Made by a program: the position numbers and the translations under genes | Part shown: positions 26,059 to 34,529 of the stretch, in pieces | Numbering within the stretch: the stretch's first letter is position 1 | How the letters are laid out: each line of letters begins with the position of its first letter | From: Pollutibacter soli | GTDB lineage: Bacteria; Bacteroidota; Bacteroidia; Chitinophagales; Chitinophagaceae | Assembly (NCBI GenBank): GCA_029269725.1 | Contig: JARJHS010000005.1 | Location: forward strand, 228,513-292,512 | Reading direction: 5' to 3' | Length of the DNA: 64,000 nucleotides | Notes under the pieces: generated by a model | What the model was told of the DNA's origin: nothing | Seen by the model: only the letters and a program-made list of their open reading frames with translations | Databases searched by the model: none

Positions 26059-28239
26059 TTATTTGTTCAACTGAGCCGCAGTAGAATTTTGTTCGCCTTT
26101 GATATCACGTCCTATTCTTTGCAGATAGGCAATCAATGCTACAATCTCTTTGTCTGAGGCAGTATTAATCTTGTCTTTTTTGAGACCGGCAGTGATGCTA
26201 TCTGCCTGTTGCATCAGGTCGCTGTTTGCATTCTGCGCATATCCATCTGCGTAAGGTACGCCAAGCTTTTGCATAGCGCGGATCTTTGCAGGAGTTGAAG
26301 CAGTATCGAGTCTGTTTTCGAGCAACCAGGCATATGCAGGCATGATGGAACCTGGCGACATCGTTCCCGGATCATACATATGGTTGTAATGCCAGCTGTC
26401 GGGATATTTTCCACCTTCTCTTGCGAGGTCGGGACCGGTGCGTTTACTTCCCCACTGAAAAGGATGATCATAAACAAATTCTCCGGCTTTGGAGTACTCG
26501 CCATAGCGCGCAACTTCATCGCGGAAAGGTCGGACCATCTGCGAGTGACAGGTATAACAACCTTCTCGGATATAGATATCGCGACCCTGCAGTTCAAGTG
26601 GCGTATATGGTTTTACGCTCGTGATCGTCGGTACGTTTGATTTGATCAGGAATGTTGGTACCAGTTCGATAAATCCGCCAATGGCAACAACGATCAGACT
26701 CAGCACAAGCAGGGTAGCTGGTTTGCGTTCGATGATTCTGTGCCAGTACTCTTTTTGCTCAGATTTTATTTTGATGAGAGGCATCGCTTCTGCAGGTTCA
26801 TTTGGAACAAAACTTCCTGCCTTCATGGTCTTGTATAAATTGTACACCATGAAAAATGCGCCTACGAGATATAAGCTGCCGCCAATGCTCCTGAGAATAT
26901 AAAATGGTTTGATGCTGTTGACTGTATCTAGAAACTGGAATTTCAATTGCCCTTCCGGGGTAAATGACTTCCACATGATGCTCTGTTCAAAGCCTGCCCA
27001 GTATAACGGCACCGCATAGATGACAATACCGATTGTACCCAGCCAGAAGTGATTTGTCGCAAGCTTTTTTGAGTATAGTGATGTTCCCCACATTTTGGGA
27101 ACCATATAGTACAAAATCGCAAAGGCCATAAATCCGTTCCATCCCAATCCACCGATATGTACATGTGCAATCGTCCAGTCGCTGAAATGCGAGATGGCGT
27201 TTACGCTTTTCAGGCTTAGCAACGGGCCTTCAAAAGTGGCCATACCGTAGCAGGTGATCGCCACCACCATGAATTTCAAAACCGGATCTTCACGCACTTT
27301 ATCCCATGCGCCGCGAAGTGTAAACAATCCGTTCAACATACCTCCCCAGCTGGGGGCAATCAGCATTACCGAAAACACAACACCAAGTGACTGTGCCCAA
27401 TCGGGAAGAGCAGTATAGAGCAGATGGTGCGGGCCCGCCCAGATATAGATAAAGATCAGCGCCCAGAAATGTATTATGGATAAACGATAGGAGTAAACAG
27501 GTCGGTTTGCAGCTTTAGGCAGATAATAATACATCAAACCGAGTACCGGCGTTGTAAGGAAGAAAGCAACAGCATTATGACCATACCACCATTGAACCAG
27601 TGCATCCTGAACACCCGCATACCAGCTGTAGCTTTTCATGAAAGAAACCGGTATTTCAAAAGAGTTCACAATGTGCAACATGGCAACGGTTACCCAGGTA
27701 GCGATATAAAACCAGATGGCAACGTAGAGGTGTTTTTCCCTGCGCTTAAAAATGGTTCCAAACATATTGATTCCGAATATCACCCATACCAAAGTGATCG
27801 CGATGTCGATCGGCCATTCCAGTTCCGCATACTCCTTACCGGTAGTTTTACCCATTAGTAGCGTAATAGCGGCGGCAGCAATGATGGCCTGCCAGCCCCA
27901 GAAATGGATCCAGCTTAGTTTATCACTGAATAATCTTGATTTACAAAGTCTTTGCAGTGAATAGTAAATTCCGGCGAATGAAGCATTTCCAACAAATGCG
28001 AAGATGATCGCGTTGGTGTGTAATGGTCTCATTCTTCCGAAAGTAGTTGGTGCCAGACCAAGACTGGCCTGCGGATAATAGATCTGAATGGCTGCCCATA
28101 AACCGGCGAGCATACCAACTATACCGAATATAACAGTGGCCATACCGAAGGCGCGGACGATACTGTTGTCATAGTAAAAATGCTCTGTACGGAGCTGTAC
28201 AGGATGTCCGTAGTCAGTTGGTTGGTTTTGTTTTGTCAT
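26059..28239 (-). CDS. ccoN: cbb3 oxidase, fused CcoN-CcoO catalytic subunit
   Basis: A 726-aa fusion of two oxidase subunits. Residues 1 to about 480 are CcoN: twelve helices carrying the haem b, haem b3 and CuB histidines (for example YYSLQRLC, WWYGHNAVAFFLT, GPHHLLYTALPDWAQ and THEG-like regions such as TIAHVHIGGLGWNG). Residues about 500-726 are CcoO: one membrane anchor and a mono-haem domain with CYTCH at about 560-564, QMVRPFRDEV, and a Met ligand region PGSIMPAYAWL. The fusion is common in Bacteroidota. The ATG at 28239 is preferred over an in-frame ATG 33 bp upstream because it lies past the CcoS coding end region and gives the usual N-terminus (MTKQNQPTDYGH). It overlaps ccoS by 26 bp. 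The enzyme is a high-affinity terminal oxidase of the inner membrane. Confidence 0.95.
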   Translation of the reverse strand: MTKQNQPTDYGHPVQLRTEHFYYDNSIVRAFGMATVIFGIVGMLAGLWAAIQIYYPQASLGLAPTTFGRMRPLHTNAIIFAFVGNASFAGIYYSLQRLCKSRLFSDKLSWIHFWGWQAIIAAAAITLLMGKTTGKEYAELEWPIDIAITLVWVIFGINMFGTIFKRREKHLYVAIWFYIATWVTVAMLHIVNSFEIPVSFMKSYSWYAGVQDALVQWWYGHNAVAFFLTTPVLGLMYYYLPKAANRPVYSYRLSIIHFWALIFIYIWAGPHHLLYTALPDWAQSLGVVFSVMLIAPSWGGMLNGLFTLRGAWDKVREDPVLKFMVVAITCYGMATFEGPLLSLKSVNAISHFSDWTIAHVHIGGLGWNGFMAFAILYYMVPKMWGTSLYSKKLATNHFWLGTIGIVIYAVPLYWAGFEQSIMWKSFTPEGQLKFQFLDTVNSIKPFYILRSIGGSLYLVGAFFMVYNLYKTMKAGSFVPNEPAEAMPLIKIKSEQKEYWHRIIERKPATLLVLSLIVVAIGGFIELVPTFLIKSNVPTITSVKPYTPLELQGRDIYIREGCYTCHSQMVRPFRDEVARYGEYSKAGEFVYDHPFQWGSKRTGPDLAREGGKYPDSWHYNHMYDPGTMSPGSIMPAYAWLLENRLDTASTPAKIRAMQKLGVPYADGYAQNANSDLMQQADSITAGLKKDKINTASDKEIVALIAYLQRIGRDIKGEQNSTAAQLNK

Positions 28240-28369
28240 CGAATAATATTCTTGATGCTGGTGAAAAATCATCTTCGAATTGTCCTGTCTTCACACTCCA
28301 CAGAAATGCTGCGAGGAATACTGCAGCGATAGAGATACTGATGATTAACAGGATTATGATTACACTCAT
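28214..28369 (-). CDS. ccoS: cbb3 oxidase assembly protein CcoS
   Basis: A 51-aa reading frame: MSVIIILLIISISIAAVFLA, then AFLWSVKTGQFEDD. One N-terminal helix followed by FLW-x-x-K-x-GQF-(D/E)-D is the CcoS signature. CcoS is needed to insert cofactors into CcoN. The gene lies between ccoI (90 bp upstream) and ccoNO, whose chosen start overlaps its 3' end by 26 bp. Confidence 0.9.
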   Translation of the reverse strand: MSVIIILLIISISIAAVFLAAFLWSVKTGQFEDDFSPASRILFDDKTKPTN

Positions 28370-28459
28370 GTGTTGTTTGCAATTCTGTTATAAAAGTATC
28401 GGGAGGCGGTTTTGGATTGATTAACCTGTATCATCCTGAAACATGATTCTGATCAGGTG

Positions 28460-30937
28460 TTACAATCGCAGGCGCGCGGCTAAATAATTGGTACTTCCAA
28501 AAGTGATGAGCAATATAGTAAAGGAACTACTCGGCATCAGTATTGCTGCAATCAGGGGCGACAGGTTTCCCTGTACAGCAAAGAAAAGTCCTGCTATATT
28601 ATATGCAATCGATACCATAAAGCTGATACTGACGATCGTGCGGTTTGCTCTGCACATGCGAATAAATGTTGCGAGTTTTTGAAATGCTGATGCTTTGAGG
28701 ATAGCATCACTCGCAGGAGTAAAGTAGCTGGTGCTTTCAGAAACCGCAATTCCGCAATCGCTTTGCATCAAAGCTCCTGCATCATTCAGGCCATCGCCGA
28801 TCATCATAACGCGTGCGCCCTGCTTCTGAAGTCTTTCAGTATAATGAAGCTTGTCTGTGGGACGCTGGTTAAAATAGATGCTGGTTTCTTCTCCAAAAAT
28901 TCTTTTTAATGCAGATTGTTCTGCATTATGATCTCCGGATACTATGGAAAGGCGGTATCTGGATTTAAGGTTTCTGATCAGCTTTCCCAGGTCTGCCCGG
29001 TATTGATTGGAGAAAACAAAGCGACCCTGCTGAATTCCATTGAGGCTGAAATAAACCGCCGTTTGATTTTCATTTTTATTTCCATTCCCGCACACAAAAT
29101 ATGCTGAACCAAGCAGTATCCGGCTGTTTCCAAATACAGCTTCAATGCCATGGCCTGCAGTTTCTTGGAAGAAAACCGGGGTGAGAATCGGGTGGGTTGT
29201 GTCTAAATAAGAAAACAAGGCTTTACTCAACGGGTGAACAGAATTGATGACTGCCGATCGAATCATTTGTATACTGAGATGAGAAGGTGCAATGCCTTCG
29301 TATGTAATCCCGGTCCCGCCCGTCGCTGTTAAAGTACCGGTCTTGTCAAAAACAATATGATCGATCGACGCGATATTTTCTATTGTTTGTGCATTACGCA
29401 GAAAAAATCCATTTCTTGAAAGTATCCGAAGGATATTTCCATTGGTGAAACTATTGGCCAGCAATAACGCACAGGGGCAGGCGATAATAAATATAGCAGT
29501 AACAGCAGGCCAGGTTTTTAACGGATCATTCAGCTGCCAGTAAATTGCGGTCGCAGCTGCAATTACAAATACCACCCATGTAAACCACTTGCTGATGCGA
29601 TGTATAAAAGATCTTTTGATTTCAGATCCACCTTTGCCACTTTTGCTCCACAGCCCGGTCAGGTAACTTTGCGCAACTTCTTTCATGACCAGAATCTCCA
29701 TTCTGCCACCGGTTTGCCGGCCCCCGGCATATACCAGTTCGCCAATATTTTTTGTCTGTGGAATGCTTTCCCCGGTAACAAAACTGTAATCAATCACCGC
29801 CGTACCACGGGTGAGTAATCCATCTACCGGAATCAATTCTTCATTATGTATAATGATCGTGTCTCCAACTTTTATGTCGGGCAAAGGCACTGCTAATTCC
29901 TCTTCCGGTTTTTCGTTTTCAGTTTCATTTTCCGTTTTCCTGTATTCCGTATTCTGTATTCCGTATTCTCCTTTTGCTTTTTTTACCGTTACAGCTATCG
30001 GAAAATACGATGTATAGTCTCTGTCAAAACTCAGCTGCCTGTAAGTTTTATCCTGAAGTATCCGGCCTGCGAGCATGAAAAAGACGATACCCGTCATCGA
30101 ATCAAAATATCCGGCGCCAGCACCTGAAAAAAGCTCATAACTGCTGCGGATAAAAGTAATCAAAATCGCAAGCGCAATCGGCGTGTCAATATGCAGGTAC
30201 CTATGCTTCAGACTTTTTATTGTTGATGCAAAAAAAGGTTGAGATGAATACAGCAATACAGGTAAAGCAAGTGCAAAATTCAACCAGCGGAATATGTTTT
30301 GAAGACCTTCTTCTCCTGCTTCAATTCCAAAATATTCAGGGAAGCTCATCAGCATGATATTTCCAAAGCAAAAACCGGCAACGCCCAGCTGGTAAATCAA
30401 CTGGCGATTGACTGCCGGCTTTTTTTCGTTGAGGTCATTGAGACTGATATAAGGTTCGTACCCGATAGAGTTCAGCAGTTCTGCCATTTTACGTACGGTA
30501 CCGGTCTCACTGTTGAATATAAGACTGACTTCTCTTCGTTCAAAATTCACGATACTGGAAATAACCGATGAATCGAGCCGGTATAATTTTTCCAGAAGAT
30601 AAAGGCAGGAACTACAGTGGATCTGCGGAATATAAAAAGTTAAATGCGTATGGTTTTCATCCCTGAAACTGATCAATCCCGAACTGATTGCCTCGTTGTC
30701 AAGAAAGGCAAACTTATCTGATCTGAATTCATGTACCTGCGTTTGTCCGGGCCGGTTATTGAGCTCATAATAGTCACAGAGTTGATGGTCATTAAGAATT
30801 CGATATACCATTCTGCACCCCTCACAGCAAAATACATTTTCACCTGATTTTAAGCTTGTTCCACGGCATTTCCCGCCACAATGAAAACAATATTGTTGTT
30901 GTGCTTCCGCAGGTTTCCCCGCCAGTTTTTCTTGCAT
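28460..30937 (-). CDS. ccoI: Copper-transporting P1B-type ATPase CcoI (FixI)
   Basis: An 825-aa P-type ATPase. The N-terminus has a Cys cluster (CFHCGGKCRGT then CCEGC) typical of CcoI, followed by an HMA-like domain with HCSSC at about 107-111. The membrane ion-binding motif CPC is at about 487, the phosphorylated Asp in DKTGTLT at about 530, and the hinge GDGLNDAGAL lies near the C-terminus. CcoI exports or delivers Cu(I) for cbb3 assembly. A stretch at about 322-347 (GEYGIQNTEYRKTENETENE) is low in complexity and is encoded by an intergenic-type repeat (see 29938-29972). The gene is first in the cco series and divergent from ric, with a shared upstream region carrying an FNR-like palindrome. 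Confidence 0.93.
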   Translation of the reverse strand: MQEKLAGKPAEAQQQYCFHCGGKCRGTSLKSGENVFCCEGCRMVYRILNDHQLCDYYELNNRPGQTQVHEFRSDKFAFLDNEAISSGLISFRDENHTHLTFYIPQIHCSSCLYLLEKLYRLDSSVISSIVNFERREVSLIFNSETGTVRKMAELLNSIGYEPYISLNDLNEKKPAVNRQLIYQLGVAGFCFGNIMLMSFPEYFGIEAGEEGLQNIFRWLNFALALPVLLYSSQPFFASTIKSLKHRYLHIDTPIALAILITFIRSSYELFSGAGAGYFDSMTGIVFFMLAGRILQDKTYRQLSFDRDYTSYFPIAVTVKKAKGEYGIQNTEYRKTENETENEKPEEELAVPLPDIKVGDTIIIHNEELIPVDGLLTRGTAVIDYSFVTGESIPQTKNIGELVYAGGRQTGGRMEILVMKEVAQSYLTGLWSKSGKGGSEIKRSFIHRISKWFTWVVFVIAAATAIYWQLNDPLKTWPAVTAIFIIACPCALLLANSFTNGNILRILSRNGFFLRNAQTIENIASIDHIVFDKTGTLTATGGTGITYEGIAPSHLSIQMIRSAVINSVHPLSKALFSYLDTTHPILTPVFFQETAGHGIEAVFGNSRILLGSAYFVCGNGNKNENQTAVYFSLNGIQQGRFVFSNQYRADLGKLIRNLKSRYRLSIVSGDHNAEQSALKRIFGEETSIYFNQRPTDKLHYTERLQKQGARVMMIGDGLNDAGALMQSDCGIAVSESTSYFTPASDAILKASAFQKLATFIRMCRANRTIVSISFMVSIAYNIAGLFFAVQGNLSPLIAAILMPSSSFTILLITFGSTNYLAARLRL
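29938..29972 (-). repeat. GGAATACAGAATAC repeat inside ccoI
   Basis: On the coding strand, units GAATACGGAATACAG and GAATACGGAATACAGG lie in tandem inside ccoI, in frame. A 20-bp stretch is identical to an intergenic sequence at 51036-51055, downstream of the second GH144-like gene. Confidence 0.75.
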
Positions 30938-30993
30938 GGAGCTAAATTACCCGGCACCGGCCCGGGGTGGTATGACGAAGTTCATTTCAGCCG

Positions 30994-31007
30994 ATGATAA
31001 TGATCAT
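30994..31007. promoter_or_regulatory. FNR/Crp-type palindrome ATGAT-N4-ATCAT
   Basis: ATGATAATGATCAT is a perfect palindrome in its arms with the TGA-N6-TCA layout of FNR/Crp sites (FNR consensus TTGAT-N4-ATCAA). It lies 57 bp upstream of the ccoI start and 53 bp upstream of the chosen ric start, in the only shared control region. A Crp-fold regulator is encoded 2.5 kb away. Confidence 0.5.
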
Positions 31008-31059
31008 CTTAAAGCGAGTTTGAAAATTGAACTTTTACAGCAAAAGAAAATTGGCGCAA

Positions 31060-31809
31060 ATGATTTTCAGATCGGCAAATATAGAACTCGCACAACCTGT
31101 GTCGGATATTGTAGAAAGAGATTATCGTACAGCGGCTGTTTTCCGGAAATATGGCATTGAGTATTGTTGTGCCGGAAAGAAAAGCCTGGAAGCTGCCTGT
31201 TTTATTGCCGGCGTAAACATTGACCAGGTAAAAAATGAGCTTGACCTGGCAAGTCGTAAACACCCGGAACTGACCAACCTTCCATTTGAAACCTGGCATG
31301 TCGATTTTCTGACCGCGTACATCGTTAACGTTCATCATCATTTCATCCGGGAAGCATTACCCGAAGCTGTATCGGTGGTCGGACAATTTGCAGAACACCA
31401 CGAAAAAAAATTTCCGCACATGCAGGAGGTTACACAGTTGTTGAAAAACCTTCACGAGGAAATCATTCCGAGGCTATCGTATGAGGAAGATGTGTTATTC
31501 CCCTACATGTGCCAGGTGGAACATGCATTCGAAAATAACGGGGATTATGGAAGACTGCTGGTTAAAACGCTTCGCAAGCCATTGGAACAAATGAGTCTGC
31601 AGCATCACCAGCTGATCAATGAAACGATCCTAAGATTACGTGAGCTGACAACGGATTATTTACCGGTAGCAGGAGCGTGCCTGAGCCACCGGCTTTCCAT
31701 GCAACTTATAAATGCTATCGACAATGACCTTAGTCAGCATATATACCTGGAAAATGAAATTTTGATTCCAAGAGTACTCAGCAGAGAAAAATCTTTGCTG
31801 GGACATTGA
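31060..31809 (+). CDS. Iron-sulfur cluster repair di-iron protein, RIC family (ScdA/YtfE)
   Basis: A 249-aa cytoplasmic protein. The N-terminal ScdA_N domain shows PVSDIVERDYRTAAVFRKYG then IEYCCAGKKSLEAAC. The hemerythrin-like di-iron domain follows: IVNVHHHFIREALPE, EHHEKKFPHM, LHEEIIPRLSYEEDVLFPYM, LQHHQLINE and HIYLENEILIPRV supply the His and Glu ligands. RIC proteins repair iron-sulfur clusters damaged by nitric oxide or oxidants and are under NO- or oxygen-responsive control in other bacteria. A TTG at 31027 is in frame, but the ATG at 31060 gives the family N-terminus. It is divergent from ccoI and shares its upstream region with the FNR-like site. Confidence 0.9.
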   Translation: MIFRSANIELAQPVSDIVERDYRTAAVFRKYGIEYCCAGKKSLEAACFIAGVNIDQVKNELDLASRKHPELTNLPFETWHVDFLTAYIVNVHHHFIREALPEAVSVVGQFAEHHEKKFPHMQEVTQLLKNLHEEIIPRLSYEEDVLFPYMCQVEHAFENNGDYGRLLVKTLRKPLEQMSLQHHQLINETILRLRELTTDYLPVAGACLSHRLSMQLINAIDNDLSQHIYLENEILIPRVLSREKSLLGH

Positions 31810-32223
31810 TAATACTTGAAAACCTGCGTAATGATAAAGAATCCGGATCCGCCAGATAAGTTGCCGCTGTACTGATTGCCGTGTTTTTAATCGGAATTAT
31901 TGACGGGATAGCAAGATGGATATTATTGGTCATCGCAGCGATTCTTATATCCACAGTCCTGTTTGCATTATTGGGTTTGAATTCCCGAAAGAAAACTGTG
32001 CAAAACTCAAGGTCCAATCCGGCACTGAACTGATTATCATCATTACACTATTATTTATTCACCTATTTGCGGGAATGATTGGACAGTTATTTAATAATAG
32101 AAGACTTGTAAAAGTCGTGCATGAGCATTTAATATATCTGCTGCCCACTGCCTGCTGTCCAAAAAATCAGTCGGAAGCTACCCAAGGCTATAGTATATTT
32201 ATCTGAAATATCAGACTGAAAGC
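31810..32223. other. Gap with interrupted small membrane-protein frame
   Basis: About 410 bp. Holds the two-helix open frame at 31860-32033 and a CTGCCCACTGCCTGCTGTCC low-complexity stretch near 32141-32160. No other candidate gene. The promoter of the PAS kinase should be in the last 100 bp, but no element was recognised. Confidence 0.4.
31860..32033 (+). pseudogene. Interrupted small two-helix membrane protein frame
   Basis: The frame reads VAAVLIAVFLIGIIDGIARW then ILLVIAAILISTVLFALLGL, a plausible two-helix membrane protein, and ends KTVQNSRSNPALN. The same frame continues upstream as ENLRNDKESGSAR but is cut by a TAA at 31857-31859, and no ATG follows it before the first helix. Either it is a decayed small gene, or it begins at a GTG/CTG codon near 31872-31883. 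No family is recognised. Confidence 0.3.
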
Positions 32224-33459
32224 ATGGCGGATTTTTATGAGCAGGAACATCTGAATTCACTATTTGAGAATGCCACCGAAGGCATTATTCTCACAGACAG
32301 ATCCGGGAAAATTGTTCTGGTGAATCCTTCAGCAGAACGGATGTTTGGCTACCAGGCCGATGAGATTACTGGTGAGCCTATAGAAATTCTTATACCCGAT
32401 AAGACACGTACAAAACATCGGGAACTAAGAGAGGGGTTCTATATTCATCCATCCAACAGATCAATGGGGCATAACAGGGATCTTCATGGTCGTAAAAAAG
32501 ATGGATCAAATATTCCGGTTGAGGTTAGTCTTAGTCATTATAAAAAAAATGACGAGATATTTGTTATCGCTTTCATTGTTGACATTACTGCCCGGAAAGA
32601 AATCGAAAACAGCATGCGTCGTCAGCAGGCTGAATTGGAGCGTGTGAGCCAGGAGATCAGGAAACTGAACGCGGAGCTGGAAAATAAAGTGGAAGAACGA
32701 ACCATGATACTGCGGGAAGCTTTGCAGAAGCTGGAGCAATCGCAGGTGGAGTTGAATGAAGCCTTGCGAAAGGAAAAACAACTTAGTGAAATCAAGAGCC
32801 GTTTTGTTTCAATGGCTTCTCATGAGTTTCGTACTCCGCTGAGCGCGGTTTTATCTTCAGCAGCATTGTTGTCAAAATATACCGCGGAAGGGGATCAGGA
32901 CAAAAGGAACAGGCATATCACTAAAATAAAAAATTCAGTACACCACCTGAATGATATACTCGAAGATTTTCTTTCACTGGGGAAACTGGATGAAGGAAAA
33001 GTCAGTTCGACTCTCACCCCTTTCAATCTGAAACAGTTGCTGGAAGAAGTGATGGAGGAAATGAAATTATTGCTGAAGCCCGGCCAGAAACTGGAACTTG
33101 AGTTCAACGCAGATGAAAATATTCTGAGTGATACCAAGCTATTGAAAAACATCATTATCAATTTGGTTACGAATGCCATAAAATTCTCCAATGAAGATGG
33201 GTTGATCAGGATTGGTTGTGAGAAAAAACCAGGTATAACAAAAATCAGTGTAGAAGACAATGGCATAGGCATAGGAGCCGAAGACCAGGAACATTTGTTT
33301 TCCAGTTTTTTCAGAGGAGCAAATGCATTGAATATACAGGGAACCGGCCTCGGTCTACATATTGTAAAAAGATATGCAGACCTGATTGGCGCGGATGTGG
33401 ATTTGAAAAGCGAATTAAATAGAGGAACGACTGTAAGTCTTTTTATCCCTTCAAAATAA
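32224..33459 (+). CDS. Soluble PAS-domain sensor histidine kinase (FixL-like PAS)
   Basis: A 411-aa kinase without membrane segments. A PAS domain spans about 10-125, a coiled coil about 125-185 (ENKVEERTMILREALQKLEQ), HisKA with His200 in MASHEFRTPLSAV, and HATPase with NLVTNAIKFS (N box), VEDNGIGIG (G1) and GTGLGLHIVKRY (G2). In the PAS domain, RTKH (His65) and GHNR (Arg85) sit 20 residues apart. From memory this ungapped stretch aligns with the haem-proximal His and distal Arg of rhizobial FixL, followed by G-R-K-K-D-G as in FixL G-x-R-K-D-G. Haem binding is therefore possible but unproven, since this His is also found in non-haem PAS domains. It lies 5 bp upstream of the receiver-Crp fusion, its clear partner, near the cbb3 locus. 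Confidence 0.85.
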   Translation: MADFYEQEHLNSLFENATEGIILTDRSGKIVLVNPSAERMFGYQADEITGEPIEILIPDKTRTKHRELREGFYIHPSNRSMGHNRDLHGRKKDGSNIPVEVSLSHYKKNDEIFVIAFIVDITARKEIENSMRRQQAELERVSQEIRKLNAELENKVEERTMILREALQKLEQSQVELNEALRKEKQLSEIKSRFVSMASHEFRTPLSAVLSSAALLSKYTAEGDQDKRNRHITKIKNSVHHLNDILEDFLSLGKLDEGKVSSTLTPFNLKQLLEEVMEEMKLLLKPGQKLELEFNADENILSDTKLLKNIIINLVTNAIKFSNEDGLIRIGCEKKPGITKISVEDNGIGIGAEDQEHLFSSFFRGANALNIQGTGLGLHIVKRYADLIGADVDLKSELNRGTTVSLFIPSK

Positions 33460-33464
33460 AACAG

Positions 33465-34523
33465 ATGAAAACAATCCTGGTGATTGAAGACAATCAGGAC
33501 ATACGCGAAAATATTGCAGAGATCCTGGAACTCGGCGGTTATCGTGCACTGGTAGCCGAAAACGGGAAATTGGGTGTAGAAGTTGCACTGAAGGAAAACC
33601 CAGATCTGATCGTTTGTGACATCATGATGCCTGGACTGGATGGCTATGGTGTTCTTCATTTGCTTCGTAAAAATGAATCTACACAGTACACACCTTTTAT
33701 TTTCCTTACAGCAAAAGTGGAACGTGGCGATTTCAGGAAAGGAATGGAGATGGGGGCTGACGACTATATCACCAAGCCATTCGAGGATATTGAATTGCTG
33801 AATGCGATAGAGATGCGTTTAAAAAAATCGGAAGTACTAAAAAGGCCATACAGTACTGATGCCGCTGGTTTCAACAGTTTCCTGAAGGATGCACAGGATA
33901 ATGGGTTCATAAAAAATTTGTCAGAGCAATACAGTGCTGAAACATATTCGAAGAAGCAGCTGGTATATGCAGAAGGGAAACGACCAAGATATGTGTACCT
34001 GATCCTTCAGGGCAAATTGAAGATTTATAAAACGCATGAGGTGGGTAAGGAATATATCACTGAAATATTAGGTGCAGGTGAATTTGCCGGAATGAATGCA
34101 GTAATCTCAGAAACTCAATATGAAGAAAATGCGGCGGTGCTGGAAGAAGCTGAATTATTGCAGATCCCCGCGGATGACTTTCGCAAACTGGTGTACAGTG
34201 ATATCCAGGTGGCAGGCCGGTTTATCCAGATCATCAGCGGAAGAATGAAAGAGAAGGAGGACAGACTTGTAAATCTTGCATATAGTTCACTTCGGAAAAG
34301 AGTTGCGCGTGCACTGGCTGATCTTCATCAGAAAAACCAATCCTCTGGAATTACACATACTGTAATTGATATTTCAAGGGAAGAGATTGCGCAATATGTC
34401 GGTACAGCAACTGAGTCGCTGATCAGAACGCTCAGTGATTTTCGTAACGAGAAACTGGTTGAAATTGTCGATGGAAAAATCAGGATCAATGACGTCGAAA
34501 AACTAAAAAAGCTGAGTTACTGA
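33465..34523 (+). CDS. Response regulator fused to cNMP-binding and Crp-type HTH
   Basis: A 352-aa fusion. Residues 1-125 are a receiver (MKTILVIEDNQDIRENIAEI, phospho-acceptor Asp52 in IVCDIMMPGLDGYG, Lys in DDYITKPFED). Residues about 150-255 are a cNMP-binding beta-roll (KQLVYAEGKRPRYVYLILQG, LGAGEFAGMNAV). Residues about 275-350 form a Crp winged helix with ISREEIAQYVGTATESLIRT; the recognition helix keeps E-x-x-x-R as in FNR and Crp. No N-terminal FNR-type cysteine set is seen, so oxygen is not sensed by an iron-sulfur cluster here. In effect it joins a FixJ-like receiver to a FixK-like effector. It is translated directly after the PAS kinase (5-bp gap) and should carry its output. Confidence 0.88.
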   Translation: MKTILVIEDNQDIRENIAEILELGGYRALVAENGKLGVEVALKENPDLIVCDIMMPGLDGYGVLHLLRKNESTQYTPFIFLTAKVERGDFRKGMEMGADDYITKPFEDIELLNAIEMRLKKSEVLKRPYSTDAAGFNSFLKDAQDNGFIKNLSEQYSAETYSKKQLVYAEGKRPRYVYLILQGKLKIYKTHEVGKEYITEILGAGEFAGMNAVISETQYEENAAVLEEAELLQIPADDFRKLVYSDIQVAGRFIQIISGRMKEKEDRLVNLAYSSLRKRVARALADLHQKNQSSGITHTVIDISREEIAQYVGTATESLIRTLSDFRNEKLVEIVDGKIRINDVEKLKKLSY

Positions 34524-34529
34524 TTTAAT

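Noticed and set aside
28425..28440. Second FNR-like site TGAT-N8-ATCA between ccoI and ccoS
   Set aside because: The spacing does not match the N4 (FNR) or N6 (Crp) layout, so it is probably chance.
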